NCBI GenBank assembly: GCA_003971905.1 | Contig: RSEE01000111.1 | Coordinates: forward strand, 124,001 to 188,000 | Source: Moniliella sp. 'wahieum' | Taxonomy: Eukaryota > Basidiomycota > Moniliellomycetes > Moniliellales > Moniliellaceae | Length of the DNA: 64,000 bases | Direction of reading: 5' to 3' | Shown here: in pieces, positions 33,562-48,833 of the stretch | How the letters are laid out: each line of letters opens with the position of its first letter | Position numbering within the stretch: position 1 is the first letter of the stretch | Program-made: the position numbers and the translations under genes | Notes under the pieces: model-generated | What the model saw: only the letters and a program-made list of their open reading frames with translations | Told to the model about the DNA's origin: nothing | Databases searched by the model: none

Positions 33562-36500
33562 TTATCTTGGGTGGGCAGGGATCGTCCTGACGATCGGGTG
33601 GTCGAGGCCAAGCACGTCGTCGGGCTGAAGCGGTGGTCCCAGAGCACGTCGGCATCTTCAATGTAAGATGGTTGTTGGTACAGGCTAGTTTGGACCAGGG
33701 CGAAGCGGAAGCGAGCGAATTCCTCTCGGGCACATCCAAGCGCGTCGGAGCCGCTTCTTGGTCGTGCCAAACGCCTCGCCACGTCGAACGACAAATTTAA
33801 ATGGGATACCATGCACGCGGTGCACGTCGCGCGAAAAGTGGAACACGTTGATCAACTTGTCGTCATCTTGTACATTCACCTCGTCCACCGGTACTCCTCT
33901 GCAAACAGTTCCGCCGCTTCGCTAGGTTGCCCACCATTGCCCGCCACTCAACTTTTGACTCTTGCCGTTGCTCGCCACCTCAAACAGCCGCAGCCCCCCG
34001 TGCCGCCCGCACTCAGCTCCACTTTCTTCCCCACTTCCTCGGCCAGATCGTGCACCGTCTTGGTCCGCGGCAAGAGGAAGCGGTGCTCTTCCTCCTCCTT
34101 GTTGTGCGCGCCCGTCCAATAAACCCGGATGCTGCGCTTGGTCTCCAGCTCTACAATGCTCACGTCCAACAACTCGTAGTACAACAGCGACGCCGAGCCT
34201 TGGAGGTAGCTCAAGCTGACAATTTCGCCCACGGTCTGGTTGGCCGAGCGCTTAATCACCGTTTTGGGCGTGCCATTGGGACCATTGGCAATGACAAACC
34301 GGATCTTGAGCGGGTCGTGCTTCAGCAGCTCGCCGGCCTTGGCGGACATGAGGTCGTACGTCATCTTTTCGACAGGGTGAGGCACACTTCTTGCTTGGCC
34401 GTGGGCGTAGGCGTGCGCGGCTTGAAGAGCACTTGATTTGGTTTTGCAAAAAGTCGTAAAACTGGACCGGGTTCGAGTACATCGACTGGACCTCCAAGTC
34501 ATGCACGTCGCGCTCAGGCAAGTCCATCTGGAAACACACAATGTCCCCATCTTGAATTCGGACGCACGGAAGGTGGAGGTAGGTTTCATCTGCTCAATCA
34601 TCCGGGCTTGATTTCCTCGTAGAGTTGACGGTCGTCGTAGGCGGCCAGCGCATGCGTGGTTGATGGTCGTCGCCAAGTCGCCCACGTTTTGCTCGTTTTG
34701 CACATACACTCGTCCTAGCCCCTGCAGCGTCTGGCCAAACACATCAAAGTACTTGAGAAACACCATCGACGTGCCACCCACCGTACCGCCGCGCGCATCA
34801 AACTCGGCCAACTTCTCCGCGTCGAGCTCGAGGAACAGTCGAAGGTCCGTCTGCCGCGACGCCATCTTCTCCCGCACCATCTCCATCGTCAAGCTCGCAT
34901 CCGACTCGGGCACCACATTGTCCGGTCGGATCGTCTTGTTCTGTCGGTTGACCAGCACCCAAAACCGAATGTCCGACTCGGGATGCTTAAAGTGCTCTGC
35001 CATCCGCGCTTTGAACACCACAAACGGCTCGTCTTTTTTCACCCGGAACGTGGCAGCTCCGAGGCGGGCAGGGTACGATCGTCAAACGTGGCCAGGTCAA
35101 AGCCCTGGTGCTTGCGGAAGGTAGATTCGGTCACGAGCTTGACCGTCATGTACAAATGCTGTTCCTCCCGTTCTTTGCGTTTGGTTTCGAGCAACCGACG
35201 CTCCTCTTCCAGGCGCTTGCGCAGGTGCACCGGTGTCATCTCGGCCGTCAGCGGCGCCAGCACTTGGTCATACTCCGCCGCACGCAGGTACACCAGCATA
35301 TACGCATTGGTCAACCGCTTAAACTTCCTGCAGCGGCCGCACCCCGGGCCCAGCCAGTGGCTCCCCACCATAGTTGTCCTCCAGCACCTCCTTGACCGTC
35401 ACGGGCGTCACCCGGTCGTCGTCAAACTTGAACCAGCCACTGTCGCGGTCGGCTTGATCAGGGCAAAGTAGTGGCCGCCATTCAGGTCGCCCCGAATGGA
35501 CAAGCACGCCGTGCAGGTGGTAGGTCCAGTCCTCCTCCCGCACCCGCTGGTCCCTCCTTGTCGACAAACGGAGCCAGGTCGATGCTGAGCGGGAACTCGT
35601 GGCGGTCATTGATCTTGACCATCGCGTCCTTCTCCACATTGTATTCAAACCGTTTGAGTTGGAGGTGCAGAACAGGTGGGAAGGACTGGAACGTAACCCT
35701 TTGATGGCTGGTTGCAGACCATAGCCATCGGCTTGGTACTTGTTTCCCCGTCCAGCCGCTCGGCCGCGACATAATCTTTAAACGAGTCCTCCAGCGTCTT
35801 GATGCCCTTGACATTGAGTTGGACGTCGGAAAAGGTCTCGACGCGCGAAGAAGAGTAGTTGACCTGGGTGCAGGTAATGTACGTTCGCATCTTGCCCGTA
35901 AACAGCTTTCAATCGACCCATCCGCCTCGGTGCCCTTCATCTGCGTCTCGAGCTTGTCTTGCAAGACCCGGTTGAACTCTTGCACATCATGCTGCAGGAA
36001 ACTGTCGAGCGAGCGCCAGCCAAAGCTTTGGTCAACTCGGTCGTGCTGACAGGAAGGTCGGAGGTCTGGAGCTGGTAAAACAGCCGCTGCAGCGCGAGCG
36101 GCACACTTTCCGATGGCGTATCGTGCTCAGTCGGAATCTGGTACACCGCTTTGCGGAAGGCGGGGGTAAGGAAGAGGGATTGGAGCAACGAGTTCATGTA
36201 GCATGTGGCGCCCTGGTTCTTGATGCCGACAAAGCCAGTTTCCTTCTTCGAGTCGTAGTTGGCAAAGTTGTGCCACAGCACGCCAGTCGGGTCCTTGACC
36301 ACGCGCACAAACGCACTGATGCGTGCCTTGCCATTCTCGAGGATCGGCCGCGCGCGGCCCTCGCCCGGGGCCAGCAGTTTCTTGAGCTCACTGAAGCGGG
36401 TGAACCCCCAGTCCATCTCCTCCTGGGTAAGCGGTGGGGGCAAGGCTGCTGACAAAGATGGTGGTCGGTGGGGTTGGAGATGACAAGCGAGAACTGGGCA

Positions 36501-37334
36501 CAGACGTGCCAGCCCTCGGGCTTGCCCTTGGCGCCGGCATAGTCAAGGTAGAGACTGACCATGTCGTTCGGCTGGCCGTGCGAGTTGCCAAAGGGGAAGA
36601 GAAGGATGCGCCACCGATGGCCGCCGCATTCAAACTCGGGGCCGGTCAGGCGTTGCGGCAACGTGTCCCACTCGGGCACATCCCAGTGGTACACGGCCTC
36701 GGCCTCGGCCTCCAGGCCGTAGTCGGCGAGAGGGTCTGGCAAAGACGTGCTCGTCGGTGACGGCGGGGATGGGGTCGTCGGACACGGGCGCGAGGGCCGG
36801 AGGGGGCGGGGGTGGCGGTCGGGGTCGAGGCAGGGGCAGGGGCAGGAGGAGCAGGAGCAGGGCAGGGGCAGGAGCAGAAGCAGGGGCAGATGCTGGTGGC
36901 GGCGTTCCGGACGCAGAGAGAGGACTGCGGTTTGGACGACGAGGGGGGGGGAGGGGGGCAGGCGGTCAGCAGACGCGCAGACACAGCGAGGGCAGAGGGC
37001 CACGTACGGTGCGCGGGGGGGCGGGGGGCGCTGTCGAGGGGGCGGGGGGGTCGTCGGCGGGCGGGGGCCGGGAGCGGGAGCGGGAGCGGGAGCGGGAGGG
37101 CGAGCGGGTCGGCGTCGGGGCGGGTGAGTTGGTGCTCGACGGCGCATGCGATGATGGCGACCATGGGCTGTCCTCGGGGAGGACGGTGTGTGAGGTCCTG
37201 CTGGAGGCCCAGTCGACCAGGGCGGCCTTGGAGGCGCCGGGGCGGGGGCCGGCGTTGAGGTCGGCGATGGCCTGGAGCTGCTGGGTGTGGAAGAGCTGCC
37301 AGGTGGTGCGCAGCTGGTCGGGTGTGGGGGGCAT
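33562..37334 (-). CDS. UBP15: Ubiquitin-specific protease UBP15/USP7
   Basis: This is a cysteine deubiquitinase of the USP7/Ubp15 class. The N-terminus (MPPTPDQLRTTWQLFHTQQL) is followed by a Pro/Ser/Arg-rich linker and an intron at 36925-37007. A MATH domain (YHWDVPEWDTLPQRL, WRILLFPFGN, VSLYLDYAGA, WHVCAQFSLVISNPTDHH) precedes the USP core. The Cys box is GFVGIKNQGATCYMNSLLQ and the His box is GGHYFALIKP-like near 35460-35490, followed by WFKFDDDRVTPV. Then come LTNAYMLVYLR, a helical ERRLLETKRKEREEQ block and C-terminal ubiquitin-like domains. The protein ends LGLDHP and a short tail at TAA 33562-33564. Total length is near 1,230 residues, like yeast Ubp15. About ten frame changes occur. 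It shares a 271 bp divergent promoter with URM1. Confidence 0.9.
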
Positions 37335-37605
37335 GGCGGTGGGGGTGGTGGGGGTGGTGGAGATGGCGGTGGGGGGGGTGGGATGGCGGCTGGCGCGGCC
37401 TGGCTGAGCTGAGCCGAGGGGAGCGTGGCGCGGGGAGCGGGAGGCTGCGCTGCCGAAGGAAGGAACGGCACGTGCGCCGCTTTGCACCGATGGGGGGGGG
37501 GGTGTCGTTTCTTGCTGGACGCGTCACATGACTGCGTTACGTCAGCTAGCGCCCAATATACCCACGCGGGTGGATTTTCTAGTGTCCCAGTAACGCTGAA
37601 CCGCC

Positions 37606-38061
37606 ATGGCCAGCAGCGACCTGGATGTGCGCATCGAGCTGGGGTGAGTCCGAGTGCTGCTCTGCTGCGCCCACGAAGTACTGACGCCTCCCCAGCGGCG
37701 GCCTCGAGCTGCTGACGGCGCCGCCCCACGCCAAGCACCACCGCTCCGCCTGCCCCGCCAGCAGCCCTCGGCTGCCCCCGCCTCGTCCGCCGCCCTCACC
37801 CCCCCGTCACCCCCGATGGCCCCGCCGCCGCTGACGCCGCCCACCCCCACCACCCCACCACCATGGCCCACTCATCCGCTGGATGCTCACCCACCTCATT
37901 GCCGAGCGCCCCGAGCTGTTTGCCGAGCCCTCTGCCGACACGGTCCGCCCCGGCATCCTCGTCCTCATCAACGATGCCGACTGGGAGCTGGAAGGCGAGG
38001 GCGCATACGAGCTGCAAGACGGCGACCACATCTCGTTCATCTCCACCTCCATGGCGGCTAG
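37606..38061 (+). CDS. URM1: Ubiquitin-related modifier Urm1
   Basis: Urm1 is a ubiquitin-like sulfur carrier for tRNA wobble-uridine thiolation and also a protein modifier. [13 protein letters not shown] is coded by exon 1 (37606-37642). An intron at 37643-37695 (GTGAGT to CCCCAG) leads to GGLELLTAP. After a Pro/Arg-rich insert come [34 protein letters not shown], and [14 protein letters not shown]. Family members end in LHGG, which is thiocarboxylated. Here the final bases spell LHGG-stop only after one C is restored in the ACC-TC junction near 38047; as written the frame runs on. With that, the stop is TAG at 38059-38061 and the protein is about 134 residues, slightly longer than usual owing to the insert. 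It diverges from UBP15. Confidence 0.9.
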
Positions 38062-39477
38062 CCAGCTGGCTATGGCTAGGCCACCTGCCTGTCGCGACGA
38101 TGGGCCAGGCGACCGAGAGAGCGCGCGCCAGGCCACGTGTGTGGCCCTCCCGTGCGCCAGTCGCCTCGGCCCTCGGTGCCCACACGCGCCTTCCACGCGC
38201 CGTCGAGGAGGCAAGATCGATGCTAGGCAACGGACCGCGGGATCAGCATCGCGCTGGCGAGCTTATGCCGCCGCCAGCGCACCGGCACCGGCCTCGCCAC
38301 CCTACCGAATCCCACACTGCAATTGGGCGTCTGGGACAACCTCCCTCGCCCCCGCTTCATACTCAATGAACAGCGTTGGGATTGATGTGGAGGATCAGTA
38401 GTGTGCTACAGCTAGACGCTTGGTTCGTGCTCGCCTCTCGTGGCCATCGCAGTCAACGGTGCAGACCAATGGCGTTACCGTCAGCCATGCAACTCACCCG
38501 CCCGCCTCCGACCCACGACACTCGGAACGTACGAAGGCTAACGTCAGTGCGTAGCTTGCCATCCAGCCAAACCAGATAGCCACGTGCACCTCTCCATGCT
38601 CCATCATGATTGCGCCGCAACCGCGTGGCCCGTTCCCCGTTCACGCGCTCGCAGTGCCCTCTTCGCCACAGCAATCCCGCTCCCGCCGGGGCCCGTTGCA
38701 CGCCAGCCCTGGCGCAGGCCGCAACCGCAACTGCTCTGGGCTAGCGGTGTTCTTGGCGGGTTTTGAACGTACACTGCGACTGGTTGCAAGAAGTATACTT
38801 ACTGTCAAGCCTGAGCACGGCCAACAATCGACCTGTTTAGTTTGGCTGCGAGGTCTCCGACGTACGTCTCAAGTAGTAACTGTACCCGGTACCGGGTACC
38901 GGGTACCCTGATGCACCATGACAGCCGCATCCGTGTGGTACGCTGCGTATCTGTTCGATGGACGAAGAAGGAAATCGCTCCGCTGCCTGGTACCTTCCAA
39001 CCTTACACTGCAGGCATTGCAGCACCTATCTATCCCGTCCCCGCCCCCCGAGCCAAGAGCCACGGATTGTCGGAGCTAGCCTCTTGCTCGATCAGCTGCA
39101 GTGGCGCATCTACAACTACTAGCAGCGGGCTATGTTTCGGTGGTCACGGCCCTAACCTAGCCCACTGGCACCGTTCAAGAGAACGAGTCGTCGTGCATAT
39201 TGTACGCTAGGCCGAACCGAATGCCTCCAACTGAATGATTCATCATGTTTTTTTCGTTCAGTACCATGACTCGGAGCTGGCGGAGAGACGAGAAGGGTGT
39301 GTGGTCTTCATAGAACGAATGAGTGGGAGAAAGAACAGTTGGTGCTACTGGAATCGGCAGACTTCTCCGCCGCACGCAACGAATAATGAGGCACCAAGCA
39401 CTGGGCAGGGCAGCCGGCAGTCCGGGGACACGAACCAAGCAGACCTCTTCCATCACTACCCACGGATGTGTTGCCCA
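38062..39477. other. Intergenic region without a recognised gene
   Basis: No conserved coding sequence is visible. A GGTACC-GGGTACC palindromic cluster lies at 38885-38909. This stretch carries the 3' ends of URM1 and of the minus-strand coiled-coil gene. Confidence 0.5.
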
Positions 39478-41876
39478 TTACCAGTCCCGTTTCCGTTCCC
39501 GGTACCGTACCATAGGCAATTTTCTGCTCCCGTGTCCGTTGGCGTGCTTCGGAATGGGCCTTTTCCAGGCCAGAGCCAGGCGCCAATTCTGGTCTTCGAG
39601 CTTGGCGCAGCGTTGCTCGAGGCGCATCCTCTCTATCTCTCGGTGCGCATTGTCGCTCAAAATCTCGATCCGGAGGGCTTCAAGTTGCTCTTCTTCCGCA
39701 CGGACGCGCTCGGCCTCCGAACTGCCGGTGCGCACCTCTTCATGCACGTTGTCCAGTTTGGTCCTGCAGCGACCCAGTGCTCTGTTCGACGTGGTCGGCC
39801 TGAGCACGAGCTTGGTCCAGTTGCTGCGTAGTTAGCCTCTGCTCTGCCTCCATCGCCTGTACCGTGCGAAGGTGGCCTGGTGCGCTTCTTTCTCTCTCGT
39901 TGCAACTCCTGCTCCAAAAAAGCGATTTGCTTTGCACTCTGCTGTGCTTCCTCGTCCTTGTCCCGCATCCGTTTCTGCGCCTCTAGCTCCCGCGCCTCCC
40001 GCACCGCATCGAGGCGCGCCTGCTGCTCACGACGCTCCATCTCGTGCATCGCGCGCTGCAGCTCTTGGGTCAGAACCACGACACGCTCCGTTTTCGCCCG
40101 CAGGAGCAAACCCCAATGCGCATGCTTCTTGTGACGCAACGTACGACGACGCATCATTTTGATCGTCGTCTCTTGCAGCTGAGGAAGTGGAAGCGTCTGC
40201 CGATCCAGGTGCGCAGTCTCCCTTCGCCCTGCCTCCTCTAAGATTCCACTCTGCTTGATCCAAAGATTCCGTTGTCGAGGTGCTAGATGGCGGGGAATCG
40301 TCCGTGGTTGCGGTTGCATATGGGGTTGCAGCTGCGCTTGCGGTTGAAGCCACGGCCCCCGGTACCGTTTTCCTCTTCCTGCTCCCCTGGACCTCTTCCT
40401 GCAGCTCTAACTTCCCATCCTGTTCCACTGGACCTCACTGCAGCTCCAACTGTTCTTCCTGCTCCAACTGGACCTCATCTTGCAACTCCAAATTGTCCTC
40501 ATCTTGCAGCTCCAATTGATCCTCCTGTTCCTGCTCCACCTGGACCTCGCCATCCTGCTGCGACTGTACCCCTCCGCCTGGTCAGCGGGATAAGGTGGTC
40601 GGAAGGCAGGGGGGGCGCAGGTGGTGCAGGGTCTGGCCCCAGCCCAGTTTGCTTCGAATGGAAGAACGCAAGAGCGCTACAGGAGTCACGTATGCGCGCC
40701 AGGATGCGAGCCTCGTGAAGGGAAGGCCGTACCACCACGCGGGCGATGCTCTGGCGGGTACATGTACGCCATGCGCATCTACATGCGCATGTAGTGTCGT
40801 GGGTCGTGGGTGTCGCGTGCGCGTGCACACCAACTGACCCCTGCAGTCTGCCCGCTTGCTCCCCCGCGTCGCTGGTGGGGAGCTTTCCGCGAGGCGAACC
40901 AGGCGGGGTGGACCAGGGTGTTGTGGGTCGGATCGCAAGTTCCATTTTCCTCCCTGTGATCGGTATCGTTCGGAGAAGAGAGGGTGGGATGTGGGCATGG
41001 GCATGGGCGGACACCAGTACAGGACCCTCCTCAGATGGCGCGGGCGGCGTCGCCTCTGAGCCCCCCCGCAGATCTGCGGGCGTGGATGGACGAGGCCGAG
41101 ACTGTGGATAGCAGGGAATGCGAAAGGGACAGAGGGAAAGAGGAGTCAGGCAGGGGCACCTGGCATGGATCGTCGTCCTCGCTATCCTGGCACAGAGAGG
41201 AGGGTGCGAGATCCTCTTCTTGCGCGGTCTCGTGCACCTGGCTGTCGTGAATGCCGCGCCTACAGGGATGGGCGTTGACAGGTGCGGGTCGTATTTGGCC
41301 ACACTAGTGCGGGCACACTTGGCAGGATACAGCAACCGGTCTCTACGCTCGCCAATGCATAGCCTTTTGTAAGTTGTTGCCTTCTAGGTACAGGGTGCGG
41401 ATGGACAGGCTAGCGTCCTCATCGTTCACGGGTGCACCTGGCGATGAAGATGGAGGGTTAGTGTGAATCGTGTGGAAATGTGTGCGCCACTTGTTTCGCC
41501 CCTATCGGGGTAGAATGCAATCCATCGTCGATACATGTGCCAATGGAGGGGGGTGATGAAGAGGGAACTGGCTCGTGTCGGCCGCTGGATCCCGTGGGCT
41601 GTTGCTTGGGTTGCGGCCCGTCGCACATTCACGAAACTGGGCCTCGAGTGGGGCTGGAAAGGGAGGAGGTATCCGTGCCTAGGTCTACACTTTCGTCGTG
41701 CTGATGGCGTGTGGGCCAGCGGACACGATGAGCGGCCGGCGGCATGATCGGTGGGCGGTTCGGGGCCACGGCGGAGGATGGAGGTGGGGTTGGGTGGGCG
41801 GGGCGGTGGTGGGGCCGCCGCGTGCGGGCGTTTGAGGCTGTGGCGCCGGGTGTGGGTTGGGGGGCGTAGTGGGCAT
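39478..41876 (-). CDS. Hypothetical coiled-coil protein
   Basis: I do not recognise the family. Between 40320 and 39478 the minus strand codes heptad-rich helical text: TQELQRAMHEMERREQQARL, KQIAFLEQELQRERKK, AEQRLTTQQLDQARAQADHV, then RAEEEQLEALRIEILSDNA and MRLEQRCAKLEDQNWRLALA. Upstream (40390-40565) is a Glu/Gln/Leu repeat. Further upstream the text is Pro/Ser-rich with an acidic QDSEDDD patch near 41190. A TATATAAG box at 41931-41938 and MPTTPPNP at 41876 give a plausible start. That would make a protein of about 800 residues, disordered at the N-terminus and coiled at the C-terminus. The 5' half could instead be non-coding or a second gene, as no frame is long and uninterrupted. Confidence 0.45.
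40388..40565 (-). repeat. Imperfect repeat coding Glu/Gln/Leu-rich text
   Basis: Units of roughly 30 bp (GAGGTCCAGTTGGAGCAGGA and GAGCTGCAAGATGAG on the minus strand) recur about five times. They code text such as LELQDEVQLEQEEQLELQ, which would continue the coiled coil. Confidence 0.7.
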
Positions 41877-41930
41877 CGCATGTGGACAGGAGAAGAACCG
41901 AGCAGGGAAGGCCGAGGGGGGGCCGGCTGA

Positions 41931-41938
41931 CTTATATA
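41931..41938 (-). promoter_or_regulatory. TATA box of the coiled-coil gene
   Basis: The minus strand reads TATATAAG, 55 bp upstream of the candidate ATG at 41876. The spacing resembles that before the decarboxylase gene. Confidence 0.45.
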
Positions 41939-45888
<3,950 letters not shown>

Positions 45889-48325
45889 CTATGCGGGCAG
45901 GTGGCTGAGGATGAACACGTCCCGCAGTAAGCGCGACTCTGCGACGGTGAGCATCAGGCGGTCGTTCTGGAGGCGCTGCCACTGAGCCAGCTCCGCATCT
46001 CGCAGCAGCGTGCGCGCCAGCGCCGTTGTCTCGTTGGCCTTTTGCGCCAGCTCGGCGCTCCATGCTGGCTGGCCCGGGCGGCGGTGTGCGGGCGCGACGA
46101 GTGGGTTGGGCGTCGCGTCGGCAGCTGCCTGCGCCGTCTCAACCCGGTTGGCAATCGTCCAGGAAAGCGCATCTTGAAGGATGCGTCGGCGCAGCAGGTT
46201 TTCCAACGTATGGTACCAGCGGTCCAGCAGCCAGCTGAACGCGCGGTCCATATCGACATAGTAGAGGAAGATGGTCCGGATCACACTCCGGTCCGCCGAC
46301 TTGGGCACTTCCTGCAGCTGCAACAACGTCGCGCGCAGCATCTTGGTGCACAGTTCGCGCGTTTGTGCCAACGGCAACAATGCCGCATCTTTAATTGCCT
46401 TCTCGTCCAGTTTGCCCTGCTCCGCCAACACCATCCACACCCGCTTCGCCGCGGCCCAAACTCCTCTGCAATCACCCCGGCCAACAACTCCATCCTCAGC
46501 CGTCGCCCAATCGTGGCAAACTGCACCGAGAGCGTCGCATTGTGCGACAAGCCCGTGCCCCCCCCACTGCCTCCCACTTGGCTTACTACCGCGCGGTCCG
46601 CGTGGATCGCATCCACCGAGTTGGTCAGCAACTTGACCGCCTCTCGCAGCGCCGCCGAGGTGGGCACTTCGGAAGCGGCATCGCTCTGTTCGCCCTTGCG
46701 GCGTTTACGTCGGTGTTGGGAAGAGGAAGAGAGCCCCAGCTCCTTTCGAAGCGCCTTTCGATCGAACGTGGCCACCAGGTCTTGGCCCAGCGACCTCGGC
46801 AGACGCGCTTCCAACGCCGTCAGGCTGAATGGATTCGAGACCAGGTCGGTTACGCTCTGTTCCGCATCCACTTCCGCCGTCGATTCAGCCGCGGTCACCA
46901 TCGCACGGAACAGGTCCGCCATGGCTGGACTGCTGTTAAACCAATCGCCCACAGCAGAGGCGAACGTCTTATGACAAAAGGGTCAGCGGTCAGCAGGTAG
47001 CTCCTCGATTCATCCCAATGACCACGAACTGCGTACCTCATTTCGAATGTGCACGTCAAAGCGCTCATAGTTGAGCCGGAGAAAGATATCGTGGTCAATG
47101 TCGTACTTGTCCAACACGCTTTGCTCTTTGGCGTCGATGGACCCGGCCGGACTGCTGTCCTCCTCGGGCGTCTTGCGCTTGGAGCGGGTCGACTTGGTGG
47201 ACTTGCGCGCCGATCCGTTGCTCAGTCCATTGGCGCCTTTCAAATGCTGCGCCGCCCGGCGGCATCTGCCGAACGGGGGACCAAGCCGAGCCGGTGGCCC
47301 GCCAGCGTCTCGCGATACGACGTTCGGTCTTCTTCCAAGATGCGCACACGCACCTTGGCTTTAATTTCCTTGATCAGTTTCGGCGTCTGGATCGCGCCTT
47401 TGCCCCCGACGCCGTCGGCATCGGGACGGGTGGCGTACTCGCGCTCGTACGCGATCGCCTTCTCCCGCGCACTAATGTGCGCCGACAAGACACTCGGACG
47501 CACGTACCCGCGCACCAACAATACCGCCAACAACGTCTCTAGCCGCGCGTACCGAATTGGGTCGTAAGGCGGCGTGCCCTTGGGCACCTCGGCGGGCGCC
47601 GGCGCAGCGCTGCCCTTGGCCTTGGCCGTGGGACGCACACCCGCCAGACGCGTGAGAAGGTCGTGCACTTGGAGCTTGCCATGCTGCAGAATCAGCTGCA
47701 CCACCGCCTCCCCATCTGGCCCAAACGCATCCAACGCCGTACCAATGTACTCGCCAAACCACAGACGCGACAGAACCTCGTCCGGGTTGATCTCAAAGTA
47801 CTCGGTGCCCGCCGGGACCGCGTCGGTGCTAGCCTGCACCGAATTCAGCATCTTGCCCTTGGCATCGAGCCGGACGTGCCAGCAGACGTTGTGCTGGACC
47901 AGCACCATCAGCGCATGGTGGATCTCCAAGGAGCGGGTGAGCGGGCCGAGCGGCTCAGCAAGCGGGTGCCGGCCTGCCTCGGCGATGGAGCTGTCGGTGA
48001 GGGACAAGGCCGAGCTGCCCGACGTGGCGGAACGACTGAGCGGGCCGGCAGCGCGCGCACTCAGGGCTGCTCGTGCTCCTCGGGCGTCCCTGGGCGGCGT
48101 GACGACGCCGGCGGAGGTGGTGTCGGCGGGCGCGCCGAGCGAAGCGCCCGACGACAAAAAGTACTGCAGGTCGCGCACACTCAGCCGGCCGCGCGCGAGC
48201 AGCACCGCAGCCACGCGGCCGGCCACGGGGCCAAAGTGCTCGTGGATGATCTCGGCACACAGCGACAGCTTGTCGCGCGAGTTGGATGCGCCCAGCACAG
48301 ACGCCGCTCGGCTGCTGCTCGTCAT
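45889..48325 (-). CDS. RPC82: RNA polymerase III subunit RPC82 (C3)
   Basis: This subunit forms the Pol III initiation subcomplex with Rpc34 and Rpc31. The product begins MTSSSRAASVLGASNSRDKL. Winged-helix repeats follow: EIIHEHFGPVAGRVAAVLLA with RLSVRDLQYFLSS, then HHALMVLVQHNVCWHVRLD and VVQLILQHGKLQVHDLLTRL. An acidic/basic linker (SKRKTPEEDSS type) precedes LDKYDIDHDIFLRLNYERFD, and an intron at 46968-47036 has a CTGAC branch. The second part has LFRAMVTAAE, FATIGRRLRMEL, and a final helical domain ADRSVIRTIFLYYVDMDRAF with LLDRWYHTLENLLRRR. Length is about 789 residues. Two frame changes (near 47240 and 46440) are needed. The TAG stop is at 45889-45891. Confidence 0.88.
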
Positions 48326-48833
48326 TGGCGCGCGCTTTCTCAGGCGGCGGCGATGGCGAGCGCCCAGGCCGCGGCGACGCTCAGGCGGCTAGCGAGAAAA
48401 AATGGCCAGCCGAGCGGACGCAGCCGATCGGTGCAACGCCGCCACGCGCCAACCCTACTGCCCTCTAGCGAGTACCGCCTAACCCTGCTTTAGGCCTTAG
48501 GCCGCTCGTTTTTGGTTGGCACCCGAGACGCTCATTTGCACTGCTGTAACACTAGGAAACGCACCCGGCCACCAATCCTTCCCTCCCTGCGACTACACCT
48601 CGCGCTTGCATCGCGCGCATCGGGCTGGATGACGACTACGGCAGACAACGGCACGCTTCCGCGTCGAGGATGATGAAGAAACGTTAATACTACTACGGTG
48701 AGATAAATTCACAGCGGATTTCGGTGGGGGCAGGTCCCAATGTGACCGCCGGCATCACCAGCCGGCTGTGGCGTCTCGACGCGCGCGACAGGAGCAGCTG
48801 GACGCGTCCAAGCGCACTCACTGCCTCGGCGGC
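48326..48833. other. Intergenic region between RPC82 and the permease
   Basis: This 508 bp gap carries the RPC82 promoter and the permease 3' end, both on the minus strand. No coding sequence or clear TATA box is seen. Confidence 0.55.
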
